The notes: a model not told the origin generated them from the letters alone. 64,000 nucleotides of DNA from Lachnospiraceae bacterium (GCA_025758065.1 CP107199.1:3197501-3261500); one strand, 5' to 3'. Shown: positions 53,788 to 63,182, counted from the stretch's first letter. Numbers and translations are program-made.

Positions 53788-54096
53788 TTACTTATAATAA
53801 ACAACCGTAAGGAACTGGCCCTTATGGATCGTATCAGAGCGAAGGGAATTCATTCGTTTTAATTCCTTAACGTATTCTTCTGTAGACATATGGCTCCCCT
53901 TCTTGTACTGACGGGCTATATTCCACAGACTGTCTCCCTCTTTGATCTCCACACTCCGGTAATATGGGCTTACTGTCACAGGTTCCTCTTCTGCCATAGT
54001 CGTGAGCATACTCCGTCCTGTGAGAATGGTAACAAAAAGCAGCATGATAAAGCATCCTGTCAAAAACCGTCTTCTTACTAATCTTCTTCTCCTCAT
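53788..54096 (-). CDS. YneA-like SOS cell-division inhibitor candidate (LysM)
   Basis: A 102-residue protein: basic N-terminus, one membrane segment (FLTGCFIMLLFVTILTG), then a LysM domain (IKEGDSLWNIARQYKKGSHM). Divergent orientation to lexA with LexA boxes between matches yneA-lexA of Bacillus, where YneA delays division during DNA damage. Confidence 0.78.
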   Translation of the reverse strand: MRRRRLVRRRFLTGCFIMLLFVTILTGRSMLTTMAEEEPVTVSPYYRSVEIKEGDSLWNIARQYKKGSHMSTEEYVKELKRMNSLRSDTIHKGQFLTVVYYK

Positions 54097-54128
54097 AACG
54101 TTTCCTCCTCATTCGTCTAAAGCAGATG

Positions 54129-54239
54129 CGAACATTTGTTCTTTTTATATTCATACTATATCATCAGAACATATGTTTGTCAATCATTTAGTACGCAAAA
54201 ACCGAACAAAGGTTTGCATTTTTATCGAACATATGTTAC
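54129..54239. promoter_or_regulatory. Four LexA boxes between yneA-like gene and lexA
   Basis: Boxes close to the Gram-positive consensus (CGAACATATGTTTG type): CGAACATTTGTTCT at 54129, AGAACATATGTTTG at 54166, CGAACAAAGGTTTG at 54203 and CGAACATATGTTAC at 54226. They would control both genes. Confidence 0.88.
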
Positions 54240-54285
54240 TATAGTATCAGTAAAAGATTATTACAAAACAGAAGGGGGAATTTTT

Positions 54286-54900
54286 ATGGCCCAGGATAAA
54301 CTTACTGCAAAGCAACAGGAAATATTAGAATACATAAAAATTACGATCTTAAAAAAAGGATATCCGCCAGCTGTGCGGGATATCTGTGAAGCTGTAAAAT
54401 TGAAATCCACTTCTTCTGTCCATTCTCACCTCTCTGCTCTGGAAGAAAAAGGATATATCCATCGCGATCCTACTAAGCCAAGAGCTATTGAGATTTTGGA
54501 CGATACATTCAATTTTAACCGGAAGGAAATGGTAAATATCCCAGTTATTGGTACAGTTGCAGCAGGAGAACCGATCCTGGCAGAGGAACACATTGAAAGC
54601 TACTTTCCATTCCCGGCAGAATCTCTTCCTAATGCCGAGACCTTTATGCTCCATGTAAAAGGTGAAAGCATGATAAATGCCGGCATCCTTCCAGGAGACC
54701 AGCTGATCGTTGAGCAGCGTCCAACTGCTGAAAACGGCGAGATCGTAGTTGCCCTTTTAGATGATTCCGCTACTGTAAAGCGTTTCTTCAAGGAAACAGA
54801 TCACTACCGCCTGCAGCCTGAAAATGATGCCATGGATCCGATCATTACAGATCATGTTGAGATTCTTGGAAGGGTCATTGGTCTGATAAGAATGATGTAA
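54286..54900 (+). CDS. lexA: SOS repressor LexA
   Basis: A 204-residue LexA: winged HTH (KLTAKQQEILEYIKITILKK), cleavage site Ala-Gly in GTVAAGEPIL, catalytic Ser in GESMINAGILPGD and Lys in ATVKRFF. RecA-stimulated self-cleavage derepresses the SOS regulon. The ATG at 54286 follows GAAGGGGGA; codons upstream to 54136 pass through the operators and are not coding. Confidence 0.97.
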   Translation: MAQDKLTAKQQEILEYIKITILKKGYPPAVRDICEAVKLKSTSSVHSHLSALEEKGYIHRDPTKPRAIEILDDTFNFNRKEMVNIPVIGTVAAGEPILAEEHIESYFPFPAESLPNAETFMLHVKGESMINAGILPGDQLIVEQRPTAENGEIVVALLDDSATVKRFFKETDHYRLQPENDAMDPIITDHVEILGRVIGLIRMM

Positions 54901-54946
54901 TGTGCGTGTTCGCAAGTTTAACCTGACTTATAAAACAGTTTTCACC

Positions 54947-54995
54947 AAAAAGCCACTGTACAGTTACTAAAATCTGAAACTATACAGTGGCTTTT
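54947..54995 (+). terminator. lexA terminator
   Basis: AAAAGCCACTGTA pairs with the matching TACAGTGGCTTTT arm. Confidence 0.85.
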
Positions 54996-55238
54996 CTTAC
55001 CATAAAAAATGGCTGCGGAATTGCTCCCACAGCCGTCGTGCCTGAAAACCGTACCTTGGCACCGTGATCTCTCACAGGTTTTTACAGGACATTTTGAAAA
55101 TCTGCATTATATGCTTTCCAAAAGTCGTTTCCATGAACCGGAACACATAACCCGATAACAAATAACCGATAAACGATAACTATGAACCGTAACCGCCAGT
55201 AAGTATTGTTAGAAATATGTCCTGCACGGAATGAGTGA
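54996..55238. other. Intergenic region after lexA
   Basis: A second hairpin (GGCTGCGG/CCACAGCC near 55008-55036) and repeated short CCGATAA-type motifs around 55150-55190. No gene was seen. Confidence 0.4.
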
Positions 55239-55754
55239 TCAGATATCTACCTCAAACAGCACCGTCTGGTTATAGCGATCCAGTGCGATCTGCATGTCCA
55301 TGATCGTATTGGAAATACGGTCATATTCCTGCCGGATCAGTTCCGGATCGTAGTTGATATACTTATACTCAGGCGCTGAACCAGATGAGCTAAATGCACT
55401 GCCATACACACGCGTTTTTGGCAGTCTCTTACGCATATCATCAAGAACAGCCTTTCTCTTATTGAGCTGAGCCATTCGAACCAGAATACTGTCAATGCTC
55501 ATCTCCTGTTCACCCACCTGCACTTTTGCTGTGGCATTGGTCAGGTTCAATGCGTGTTTAATAGTGACGATCTTCCTGTCTATCTCATCAATTGTATTCG
55601 CAACTGTCATGTAATCGTATTCCGGAATGACCGGCTCCTCATTGACAGCAGCAATGTAAGTACTGGATGATGCTTCCTTGTTGACCCAGAATGCTTTGTC
55701 TTCCTCAAGGCTTCTCAGCATCTTATTTGCATAAGCCGATGTGATTTTCTGCAT
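55239..55754 (-). CDS. Conserved hypothetical protein, DIP1984-like
   Basis: 171 residues, largely helical and charged, with a central stretch (DEIDRKIVTIKHALNLTNAT and a later LNKRKAVLDDMRKRLP) that resembles DIP1984-family proteins of unknown function. I start at 55754, after GAGGAAGG. It lies 33 bp after an XRE-type gene in the same direction. Confidence 0.6.
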   Translation of the reverse strand: MQKITSAYANKMLRSLEEDKAFWVNKEASSSTYIAAVNEEPVIPEYDYMTVANTIDEIDRKIVTIKHALNLTNATAKVQVGEQEMSIDSILVRMAQLNKRKAVLDDMRKRLPKTRVYGSAFSSSGSAPEYKYINYDPELIRQEYDRISNTIMDMQIALDRYNQTVLFEVDI

Positions 55755-55787
55755 GATTTTCGCCTTCCTCTCTATCCTCATCTTCCA

Positions 55788-56120
55788 TCATTTGTTTCTG
55801 ATCCGATTGTAAATCATTCGGTGGCAGATGTCATTCAACCATCGGTTTAAAATCCCCCATAAACGAGGAATATCCCCGTCAATGACGAGGATATCTTCAA
55901 TCGTAGTATGTAATAATCTACTTAAAATAACAAAATTGTCAATGCTGGGTAACGATTTGCCGGATAGCCATTTATAAATAGCCTGCGGATTTTCAAATCC
56001 GAAAGCTCCCTGGATCTCCCGAATCGTATATCCCTGTTCCAAAAGCAGCTTTTTTATGCGTTCTCCAGTCTTTTCCGGTTGGATTGACAAATACATTGGT
56101 TCCATAGTTTGTGCCTCCAT
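55788..56120 (-). CDS. XRE-family HTH regulator
   Basis: 110 residues with an XRE-type HTH (IREIQGAFGFENPQAIYKWL SGKSLPS region, ~33-60). The C-terminal tail is basic. It probably regulates itself and the downstream hypothetical gene. Confidence 0.78.
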   Translation of the reverse strand: MEAQTMEPMYLSIQPEKTGERIKKLLLEQGYTIREIQGAFGFENPQAIYKWLSGKSLPSIDNFVILSRLLHTTIEDILVIDGDIPRLWGILNRWLNDICHRMIYNRIRNK

Positions 56121-56492
56121 GATTCAGGACCGTGTTTATTCATAACGTATATATTGTAACACAGAAAAGACTGGCTCACCAGTACCAATCATAAGAAAAT
56201 TGGTTACAATTCAGCCATCAATGTCATTTAGGTAGCGATAAAGTGAGGAACGTTCATAAAAATAAAGCATTAGTCATATTCCTGTAGCTACAATCCGGTT
56301 GAAATCAAGGGATTTTTCCAATGCTTCTTATTCCAAATTTTTTCTTTTATCGTTCCAATTTTTCGTGACTTTTATGAATTGCCAATTTTCCATCTTTCTT
56401 ATAAAATTTATGTTTGAGATTTTTTGATCAATTCCATGTGATTTCGGATTCAGCTATACTTGTTTGATTTGTAAAAGAAGGGAGACTGCTTT
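56121..56492. other. Intergenic region, no clear feature
   Basis: 372 bp, AT-rich, between divergent genes. Nothing beyond the expected promoters was seen. Confidence 0.5.
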
Positions 56493-57863
56493 ATGAGTCA
56501 ATCTGCAAAACAATCTACCATTAAAGATATGACAACTGGAAGCCCAGCTAAATTGATTTTTGGATTCGCCATTCCCATGCTGATGGGGCTTTTGTTTCAG
56601 CAATTTTACAGCATGGTTGATACCATTATTGTAGGAAAGTTTCTGGGCGTGGATGCCCTGGCTTCCGTTGGCTCCACAGCTGCCATCAACTTTATGATTA
56701 ATGGCTTTGTAATCGGTGTATGCACCGGATTCTCCATTCCGGTTGCTCAGCGGTTCGGCGCCCAGGATTATAAGAACATGCGGCGTTTCGTTGCCAATGC
56801 CGGATGGCTGGCATCTTTTTTCGCTGTGGTTATGACCGTAATCGTCTGTCTGCTGACCCGTCAGATTCTTGTCTGGATGCAGACACCGGACAATATCATC
56901 GACGGTGCCTACAGCTATATCTTCTTTGTGTTTGCCGGTATTCCGGCCACGTATCTGTACAATACCTTAGCCGGTATCATCCGTGCATTGGGAGACTCCA
57001 GGACACCTGTTTATTTTCTGATTTTATCCAGTCTCTTTAATATCGTACTGGATCTGTTTTTCATCGTACAGATAGGAACCGGAACAGCCGGTGCTGCTTA
57101 TGCTACGGTGATTGCACAGGCTGTTTCAGGCATTCTCTGCCTGATTTATATGAAGAAGAAATTCGATATTTTAAAAATGCATCGGGAGGAAACACGAATC
57201 AGTACCTACCACCTCTATCGTCTCTGCATGATGGGTATTCCGATGGGACTTCAGTACTCCATCACCGCCATCGGTTCGGTGGTAATCCAGACCGCCATCA
57301 ACTCTCTCGGTTCCATTGCGGTTGCCTCGGTTACTGCCGGTCAGAAGATCGGTATGTTCTTCTGCTGCCCCTTTGATGCACTGGGAGGCACAATGGCAAC
57401 CTATGCCGGACAGAATGCCGGTGCCGGGAAAACTGACCGTATCCGCCAGGGAGTTCGTTCTGCAACCTTCATTGGAAGCATCTACTCGGTTCTGGCATGC
57501 ATTGTCCTGACCCTGTTCGGCGGTGTGATCCCACTGCTCTTTGTAGATGCTTCGGAGACAGTTGTAATTCATCAGGCTCACCAGTTTTTAACCTTTAATT
57601 CTCTGTTTTATATTCCGCTTACCATCGTCAATGTATGGCGTTTTACCATTCAGGGAATGGGCTACAGTCTTCTTGCCATTCTCGCCGGTGTCTGCGAGAT
57701 GATCGCCCGGGCTTTGGTTGGATTTGCACTGGTTCCCATCTTCGGCTATATTATCATATGCTTTGCTTCTCCTCTTGCGTGGCTTATGGCAGACGCCTTT
57801 CTGATTCCGGCCTTTTACTATTGCCTGCGGAACCTGTTGAAAGCACAGGAAATGCTTGAATAA
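56493..57863 (+). CDS. MATE-family efflux transporter
   Basis: A 456-residue, 12-helix MATE transporter with conserved GFAIPMLMGLLFQQFYSMVD, GVDALASVGSTAAINFMIN and AIVRALGDSRTP-like loops. GAAGGGAGA is the ribosome site. It is unlike the MATE at 51020 in sequence. Confidence 0.92.
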   Translation: MSQSAKQSTIKDMTTGSPAKLIFGFAIPMLMGLLFQQFYSMVDTIIVGKFLGVDALASVGSTAAINFMINGFVIGVCTGFSIPVAQRFGAQDYKNMRRFVANAGWLASFFAVVMTVIVCLLTRQILVWMQTPDNIIDGAYSYIFFVFAGIPATYLYNTLAGIIRALGDSRTPVYFLILSSLFNIVLDLFFIVQIGTGTAGAAYATVIAQAVSGILCLIYMKKKFDILKMHREETRISTYHLYRLCMMGIPMGLQYSITAIGSVVIQTAINSLGSIAVASVTAGQKIGMFFCCPFDALGGTMATYAGQNAGAGKTDRIRQGVRSATFIGSIYSVLACIVLTLFGGVIPLLFVDASETVVIHQAHQFLTFNSLFYIPLTIVNVWRFTIQGMGYSLLAILAGVCEMIARALVGFALVPIFGYIIICFASPLAWLMADAFLIPAFYYCLRNLLKAQEMLE

Positions 57864-57881
57864 ATGAATCTATAAAGTCAA

Positions 57882-57930
57882 AAGCAGGTCTGAAATTGAT
57901 ATTGCTCCTATTTCATACCTGCTCTTTTAT
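57882..57930 (+). terminator. MATE gene terminator
   Basis: AGCAGGTCTGAAAT pairs with ATTTCATACCTGCT, then CTTTTATT. Confidence 0.8.
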
Positions 57931-58136
57931 TGTTTCTTTCCTTCCTTTTATTTACCAAACAGACAAACTGGAAGAGTTTCTTGAAGCTCTGTTTTAAATT
58001 TTCCGAAGTCTTCTGCAATGCCTTAATTAATCTTTACATTTCTTACTGTTCTGTTACCTGCCTTACTTTATGCTGGCTTTTCTGAGATAATATAGCCTGA
58101 TATGCAGAAACAAATAACTGAAAGGAATTTTCCAAT

Positions 58137-58352
58137 ATGAAAAAAACGATTACTTCTCTTCTGATTCTTACCATGGCTGTCTCTCTGGCAGGCTGCGGCA
58201 GTAAGCCGGCAAATGACCCACCTAAGCCCCAGGGAACTGTGATTGAATCGGCAGTTGATTTTTATACAGAGGTTTGGGATGCCTTTGGCGAAGATAAGCA
58301 GTTTCCAGCTGTAGGCGGTAATGCAGAGCATGAGGCGGAGGCTCCGGCAAAA
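58137..58352 (+). pseudogene. Lipoprotein 5' fragment fused to MBOAT remnant
   Basis: A lipoprotein start (signal TSLLILTMAVSLAGC with lipobox LAGC, then GSKPANDPPKPQG) runs about 70 residues to HEAEAPAKF, where it joins MBOAT sequence in frame. The frame stops at a TAG at 58410-58412. The lipoprotein 3' end is missing. It keeps its own start, so a 91-residue hybrid could be made. Confidence 0.7.
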
Positions 58353-58835
58353 TTCCTGGTCTGGATGCTGACAGGCTTTTGGCATGGTGCCGCCTGGAAT
58401 TTCGTGATCTAGGGTCTTTATTTTGCCCTGCTGCTGATTTTGGAAAAGGTCTTTCTCCTAAACCATCTGAAAAAAAGCCGCATGTTAAGCCATATCTACG
58501 TATTTACTGCTGTCGTGGTCAGTTTTGTGTTTTTTGATGCTGTTAATATGTCCCAGGCATTTTCATATATAAAAGCCATGTTTGGAGCAGACGCATATCC
58601 GTTGGTTTCAGCTGAGTTCAGCTACTATTTCCGCAGCTATTTTGTGGTTCTGGTAATTGCTTTCCTTGGTGCAACACCTATTCCAAAATCCTTTTGCAAG
58701 GGGATTCAGCGATGGAAAGCAGGTGCGGCGGTTATGGCATTGGCTGAACCTGTGGTTCTTTCTGCCCTGCTGCTTGTTTGCACGGCCTATCTGGTAGATG
58801 GCTCTTTTAACCCATTCCTTTATTTCAGGTTCTAG
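58353..58835 (+). pseudogene. MBOAT O-acyltransferase 3' fragment
   Basis: Reads LVWMLTGFWHGAAWNFVI, then TAG where relatives have Trp, then GLYFALLLILEKVFL and the C-terminal helices to FNPFLYFRF. The WHGAAWNF motif with catalytic His is the DltB/AlgI-type MBOAT signature. The N-terminal two thirds are missing. It was probably partner of the DHHW gene 30 bp downstream in a polysaccharide acetylation locus. Confidence 0.8.
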
Positions 58836-58864
58836 GAATATCCAGTTTCAGGAAGGAATGACAG

Positions 58865-59989
58865 ATGAACGAATATAAACGTATAAAAAGTATAACGAAC
58901 ATGAACCGCATATTGACTGTGGTTGTACCGGGTCTCAGCTTTATAAGTCTTACATTGGCATCCTGGCTGCTGCCCTCCAGGGATTTTTCCGACAGCGAAC
59001 GTCGAAAGCTTGCCCAGCGTCCGGCACTTTCCCTGGAGGGCATATCCGACGGAAGCTTTATGACAGGTTTTGAGAAATATACCCTGGATCAATTTCCGCT
59101 GCGAAATCAGTTCCGTACGCTGAAAGCTTACACAATCTACCATGTGTTCGGCCAGCTTGATAATTATGATATTTATATAAAGGACGGATATGCCGCAAAA
59201 CTTGAATACCCATTGCATACGGATTCTCTGGAACATGCAACGGACCGATTTGAATATATCTATGAGAAGTATTTAATGGACAAGAAAATGGATATCTATC
59301 TCTCTATTGTACCGGATAAAAGCTATTTTCTTGCTGAGAAATATGGATACCTCTCCATGGACTATAAGGAACTGTGCCATATAATGCAAAATAGCATGGA
59401 TTATGCTAACTATATTGATATTACAAAAACACTGGATATTACGGATTACTACAAGACGGACACCCACTGGCGTCAGGAGAAGCTTCCAGAGACAGCCGCG
59501 GTCCTTGCTGAAAGCATGGGTGCTTCTATCTCTGGAAACTATACAGAATGTGCACTGGATGTACCTTTTTATGGTGTATATTATGGTCAGTCAGCGCTCC
59601 CGCTGCCGCCGGAGACACTGTATTATCTGTCCAATGATGCATTAGATGACTGTATCGTAACAAATCATGAAGATCAGACAGTGGGCGGCATCTATAATAT
59701 AGAAAAGAAATCCGGTAAGGATCCTTATGAAATCTTTCTTTCCGGTCCCTGTTCCCTTATCACCATTGAGAATCCCAACTACAAATCAGACAGGGAACTT
59801 ATCATCTTTCGTGATTCCTTTGGCAGCAGTATTGCTCCTCTTCTGGCAGAAGGGTATGCAAAGATTACATTGGTTGATATCCGGTATCTGCGAGCGGATT
59901 TACTTGACCGTTTTATAGAATTCAAAAATCAGGATGTGCTGTTTCTGTATAGTACATCGGTGCTAAATCACAGTGAGACTTTAACCTAA
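58865..59989 (+). CDS. DHHW-family protein (AlgJ/AlgX-like)
   Basis: A 374-residue protein with one N-terminal membrane segment (ILTVVVPGLSFISLTLASWL), DKSYFLAEKYGYL and the motif TDTHWRQE that names the family, then IFRDSFGSSIAPLL. These are SGNH-like acetyltransferase-associated proteins usually paired with an MBOAT protein. The gene is intact but its MBOAT partner is broken, so it may be non-functional or act with another copy. Confidence 0.82.
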   Translation: MNEYKRIKSITNMNRILTVVVPGLSFISLTLASWLLPSRDFSDSERRKLAQRPALSLEGISDGSFMTGFEKYTLDQFPLRNQFRTLKAYTIYHVFGQLDNYDIYIKDGYAAKLEYPLHTDSLEHATDRFEYIYEKYLMDKKMDIYLSIVPDKSYFLAEKYGYLSMDYKELCHIMQNSMDYANYIDITKTLDITDYYKTDTHWRQEKLPETAAVLAESMGASISGNYTECALDVPFYGVYYGQSALPLPPETLYYLSNDALDDCIVTNHEDQTVGGIYNIEKKSGKDPYEIFLSGPCSLITIENPNYKSDRELIIFRDSFGSSIAPLLAEGYAKITLVDIRYLRADLLDRFIEFKNQDVLFLYSTSVLNHSETLT

Positions 59990-60030
59990 AATGTTGGAAT
60001 CAAAAACCCTTTTCTATCATATTAAGTGAA

Positions 60031-60076
60031 AATTCCCCAGTTCCTTAAGATTGAGTGGTTGGGGAATCCTTTTTTT
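60031..60076 (+). terminator. Terminator after the DHHW gene
   Basis: AATTCCCCA pairs with TGGGGAAT-type arm and is followed by seven T. Confidence 0.75.
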
Positions 60077-60100
60077 CAAAATATATCTCATAATAGTCTT

Positions 60101-60241
60101 ATGAATATCTTACAGAAAATTTTTACAAACCATTATGAAGACATAAAATACACGCTCCATCCCAGGAACACTGAAATAGCAGAAAACCTCTCACAAGTGG
60201 AATTTTCTCTGATCTTTGGATTCCCGGAAAATGAAGAATGA
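60101..60241 (+). pseudogene. IS91-like transposase N-terminal relic
   Basis: The 46-residue frame MNILQKIFTNHYEDIKYTLH is like the start of IS91-type transposases of Lachnospiraceae. Similarity ends after about 30 residues. Assignment is from recall of the family, so tentative. Confidence 0.4.
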
Positions 60242-60334
60242 ATGTCTGGATAGAGTTGGTGTGATTTTTTTACACCGGCTCTATTTTTTATGGTAGAATA
60301 ATAGATAATTCAGAAGATTTCAGTGAGGTGTATC

Positions 60335-60869
60335 ATGCTTTTGTGGTCAATACAGCATAAACGTGCATATGAAAAAATGGAACAAACCGGAGTGCTCAGG
60401 GCAGACAAAAATTTCATTGCGACGGATTGGTTTGAAAATTCTTATCTGTGGATGGCAGAGCAAATGAAAAAGCGTATAGGTGAACCACCAGAAGGCGTTA
60501 TATTCCCCGTGTGGGCCTTGGTACCAGTGGGAAGGCATGCGGAAACGACCGGATATGCGTGTGCATGGACGTAATTGGGGAGAAAAAGGTACACCTGTTG
60601 TTTTACTGACGATTGAGATCCCGGACAACCTAGTTTTGCTTTCTGATTTTGATTACTGGCACTGTGTCCTAAACGATGGCGAAATTATTTTTCCTATTGA
60701 CGATTCAGCGGTATATTCTGAAGAAGAAAAACGGAAAAGCTGGGAAAATATTTTTGATATCAGCTGCTCTTTTGAAGGTGAAGTACATCCCCATCTTAGT
60801 ACCCAGGCAACCATGTGGGAAATAAAAAGAAAATGGGTGAAAAAAGCTGAATATTTTGTAGCACGATAA
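60335..60869 (+). pseudogene. DUF3841 gene with a single-base frameshift
   Basis: The first frame (MLLWSIQHKRAYEKMEQTGV to FPVWA) continues in another frame as WYQWEGMRKRPDMR to the stop at 60869. Together they make one DUF3841 protein of about 178 residues. The break is at GTGGGCCTTGGTACC near 60510-60524, where one extra T explains the shift. GAGGTG precedes the ATG. It may be a real mutation or a sequencing error. Confidence 0.8.
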
Positions 60870-60894
60870 ATCAGAATTTGATGGAGGAACGATT

Positions 60895-61866
60895 ATGAAT
60901 AAAAAGAAAAAAATAACCATATTGGTATGCACTCTTTTTATGGTGTTTAGTTTAGGGGCTTGTGGAAAAACAAAAGAAGATGCAACTGTCGTAACACAGC
61001 AGGAAAGCAGCCTACAGATTGAAAGTATGGATGAGGAGACGACATCAGAAGAATCCACCACTTTTAATAACGATGAAGAAGATGATATAGAGCTAAAAGC
61101 TACAATTGAAATAGATTTCACCTATGATTACACAGAAGATATCAAAGCGGATGTTGCCTATGTGGCATCAAATTCATCTTCTCTTCAGGAGGAATTAAAG
61201 AATATCGATACAATTACCCAAAAATACACCTTGCTGGCAGAGTCTGCGCAGACTCAAGGAGAGATGAATGTGGCATCTCAATGGCTTTATGTGATTTGGG
61301 ATACGGAACTGAATAATCTTTGGAGCAGATTCAGTAGCTTGGCAAATCAGGATACTAAAGAAATGGTTCTTGAAGAACAGAGAAACTGGATTGCTATGAA
61401 AGAAGAAGTAACATTAATGAGCCTTGGTTCTCAGGAGGAAAATGGCAGTATGTATCCTATGCTTGTAAATTCCCTTTGGGAAGAAAAAACCAAGAACAGG
61501 GCTTATTTCATTGCAAATGAGCTGGCACAGATTGAGGGAGAATCTTTTGCCATGCCGGAAGCATCTACAAAGTACGGTTTGTTTGTCGATAACCAGGGAA
61601 CCGATGCCGTGTACAGTTCACTAATCACTCAACAAAGCTGGGAGGGAGAAGATGAGGCGATCATTTCTGTCTATAGGCTGGGTGAAATAGAAGGAAGTTT
61701 TATTGATAATGGAAATGGAAACCTTGATTTCACATCGGATGACGGCAGCATTAAGGGAACTATCCAAATCAACGGATGGAATGGAGCAACTTTTGAAGTC
61801 ACGGAAACAATAGGAGCAGTTCCATTCTCTGTAGGGGAGAAATTTGAGTTTTCTTTCGCATTTTAG
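60895..61866 (+). CDS. LprI-like (DUF1311) lipoprotein
   Basis: A 323-residue lipoprotein: signal with lipobox LGAC, an acidic linker (~30-70), a DUF1311/LprI-like helical domain (SQWLYVIWDTELNNLWSRFS, EEQRNWIAMKEEV), then a C-terminal beta-rich domain (~220-323). LprI in mycobacteria inhibits lysozyme; that role is not implied here. GGAGGAACG is the ribosome site. Confidence 0.75.
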   Translation: MNKKKKITILVCTLFMVFSLGACGKTKEDATVVTQQESSLQIESMDEETTSEESTTFNNDEEDDIELKATIEIDFTYDYTEDIKADVAYVASNSSSLQEELKNIDTITQKYTLLAESAQTQGEMNVASQWLYVIWDTELNNLWSRFSSLANQDTKEMVLEEQRNWIAMKEEVTLMSLGSQEENGSMYPMLVNSLWEEKTKNRAYFIANELAQIEGESFAMPEASTKYGLFVDNQGTDAVYSSLITQQSWEGEDEAIISVYRLGEIEGSFIDNGNGNLDFTSDDGSIKGTIQINGWNGATFEVTETIGAVPFSVGEKFEFSFAF

Positions 61867-62312
61867 TTTAAAAGATGGTGATTTAAAATTATGCGAAAGT
61901 AGCCATCCCGATGACTTGTCCAATTTGTAGAAAATGGAAACTTCCAGTTTGTAATACCCGCATTTTTGAACATATCACTGTAGTAATTTGCTAGTTCAAC
62001 GCTATTTGTATGATAGATTATCTGATCGAAAGCAGAGTTGTACTTTTGAGCCTGATTTAGCATCTTTCGTTGTTCAGCCAAAGCCCACGGTTTGGTACCA
62101 TTAGGGCTTAGAGGATTTCGAAGTGAAGCTGCCCAATCATCAACATACTTTGCTTCTATTGCAGTGTTTTTTCCACCAATTTGCACTACATTATCAGCAA
62201 CACCATCAACCCACTGCCCATCTACAAGAGCCTCGTACTGACGTTGTCTAAAAGGCACATCACCATAAAGATCTCGTACTGCTGTTTCATAGCTTTGCCC
62301 ATAATCAAGGGC
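61863..62312 (-). pseudogene. C-terminal nuclease-toxin fragment (restriction-endonuclease fold)
   Basis: About 150 residues: YGQSYETAVRDLYGDVPFRQ, then VDGVADNVV and TAIEAKYVDDWA, giving a D...ExK pattern of PD-(D/E)XK nucleases. It resembles the C-terminal toxin domain of polymorphic toxins. It has no start of its own and is joined upstream to a transposase fragment near 62313. No immunity gene is obvious. Confidence 0.65.
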
Positions 62313-62620
62313 AGCTTTTCGTCATCATAGCCAGGATACCCGCAGAAATATTGAAGATATGGGTTTTCCTGGATCTGGAGCGCGGTTTCCTCGTCAGAAT
62401 AGCCATACTCCGCCTGAATGATGCAGACCTCCAAGGCCAGACGCAGCGGCTTGACCACATTGCCTTTCCGGTTGGTGAATAGTGCGGCGTAGCGCTTCTC
62501 GATCTCCAGTCAGGGGATCGTCTGGGCTTTCTTTACCCAACGGTTGCTTTCCTTCAGATTCATATCCACCGGCTGTTTGAAATCCGCCAAGCTGATCTGG
62601 CCATTGCTGTAACGATACAT
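62313..62620 (-). pseudogene. IS5/IS1182-like transposase N-terminal fragment
   Basis: The start MYRYSNGQISLADFKQ is preceded by GGAGGG. An in-frame TGA at 62512-62510 stands where Trp is expected (TIP-stop-LEIEKRYAALF). The frame goes on through VVKPLRLALEVCIIQAEYGY and QIQENPYLQYFCGYPGYDDE, then stops matching at the toxin junction. The catalytic part is missing. Confidence 0.78.
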
Positions 62621-62639
62621 AGTTGCCCTCCAGGTGCAA

Positions 62640-62868
62640 GATTTTTGCTGGATTTTTGCCAGTTCCCTTGCTCCTATTATACCACGGATTGGCTTCTATG
62701 GATTGAAATATAAGGCTTTTTCTATTATTCAGTGCACATTAAATACGCGGAACCCCCTTCGCCATGATCCGGTTTGGGTAACGGCGCATGACAAACGCGC
62801 GCGGACACGCAAAATGAGGGCGAAAGGGACCGCCCCGCTTTTCCCTTCTTGACAGCGATGGATCAGCC
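62640..62868. other. Transition to GC-rich DNA, no gene seen
   Basis: The first ~100 bp are AT-rich; from about 62750 the sequence is rich in GC and CG. No credible frame or RNA was found. Confidence 0.5.
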
Positions 62869-62976
62869 TTAACCGGTGCCCGGGATATGGAGATCCTCAG
62901 CGGCCAGATCCTCCTTGGCGTTCGCGAAGGACAGCAGCGTTACAAACGTCAGCAGCAAAGCAATCGCTTTTTTCAT
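62869..62976 (-). CDS. Possible short secreted peptide or lipoprotein remnant
   Basis: 35 residues starting MKKAIALLLTFVTLLSFANA, preceded by GGGGAG 8 nt upstream. It looks like a signal peptide, then stops. The +1 residue after the h-region is Asn rather than Cys, so it may be a decayed lipoprotein start. Confidence 0.35.
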   Translation of the reverse strand: MKKAIALLLTFVTLLSFANAKEDLAAEDLHIPGTG

Positions 62977-63118
62977 GATGTTCTCTCCCCTTCTCGGTTT
63001 CAACCGGAGCGTTTGTTCCCACAAGGTCTTGTCGAGGAAGGGCGGTCCGGCAGTGGTCTTGCCCACGATCAGTTAAGCTTTTGTCCTGTATTCCGTGCTC
63101 CGGCTTAAATCCGGACCC

Positions 63119-63182
63119 TTTTCTGTCGATAATAAGGATATGAAAAACATTTTTCTGTCGATAATAAGGATATGAAAAACAT
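63119..63182 (+). repeat. Perfect 32-bp tandem duplication
   Basis: TTTTCTGTCGATAATAAGGA plus the next 12 bases occurs twice without a gap, in the leader of the next gene. Confidence 0.9.

Noticed and set aside
54136..54285. 50-residue extension of LexA
   Set aside because: It would be translated through the LexA operators; the LexA family starts at 54286.
60026..60100. Start of the small frame at a GTG at 60026
   Set aside because: That GTG is within the terminator of the DHHW gene; the plausible start of the relic is the ATG at 60101.
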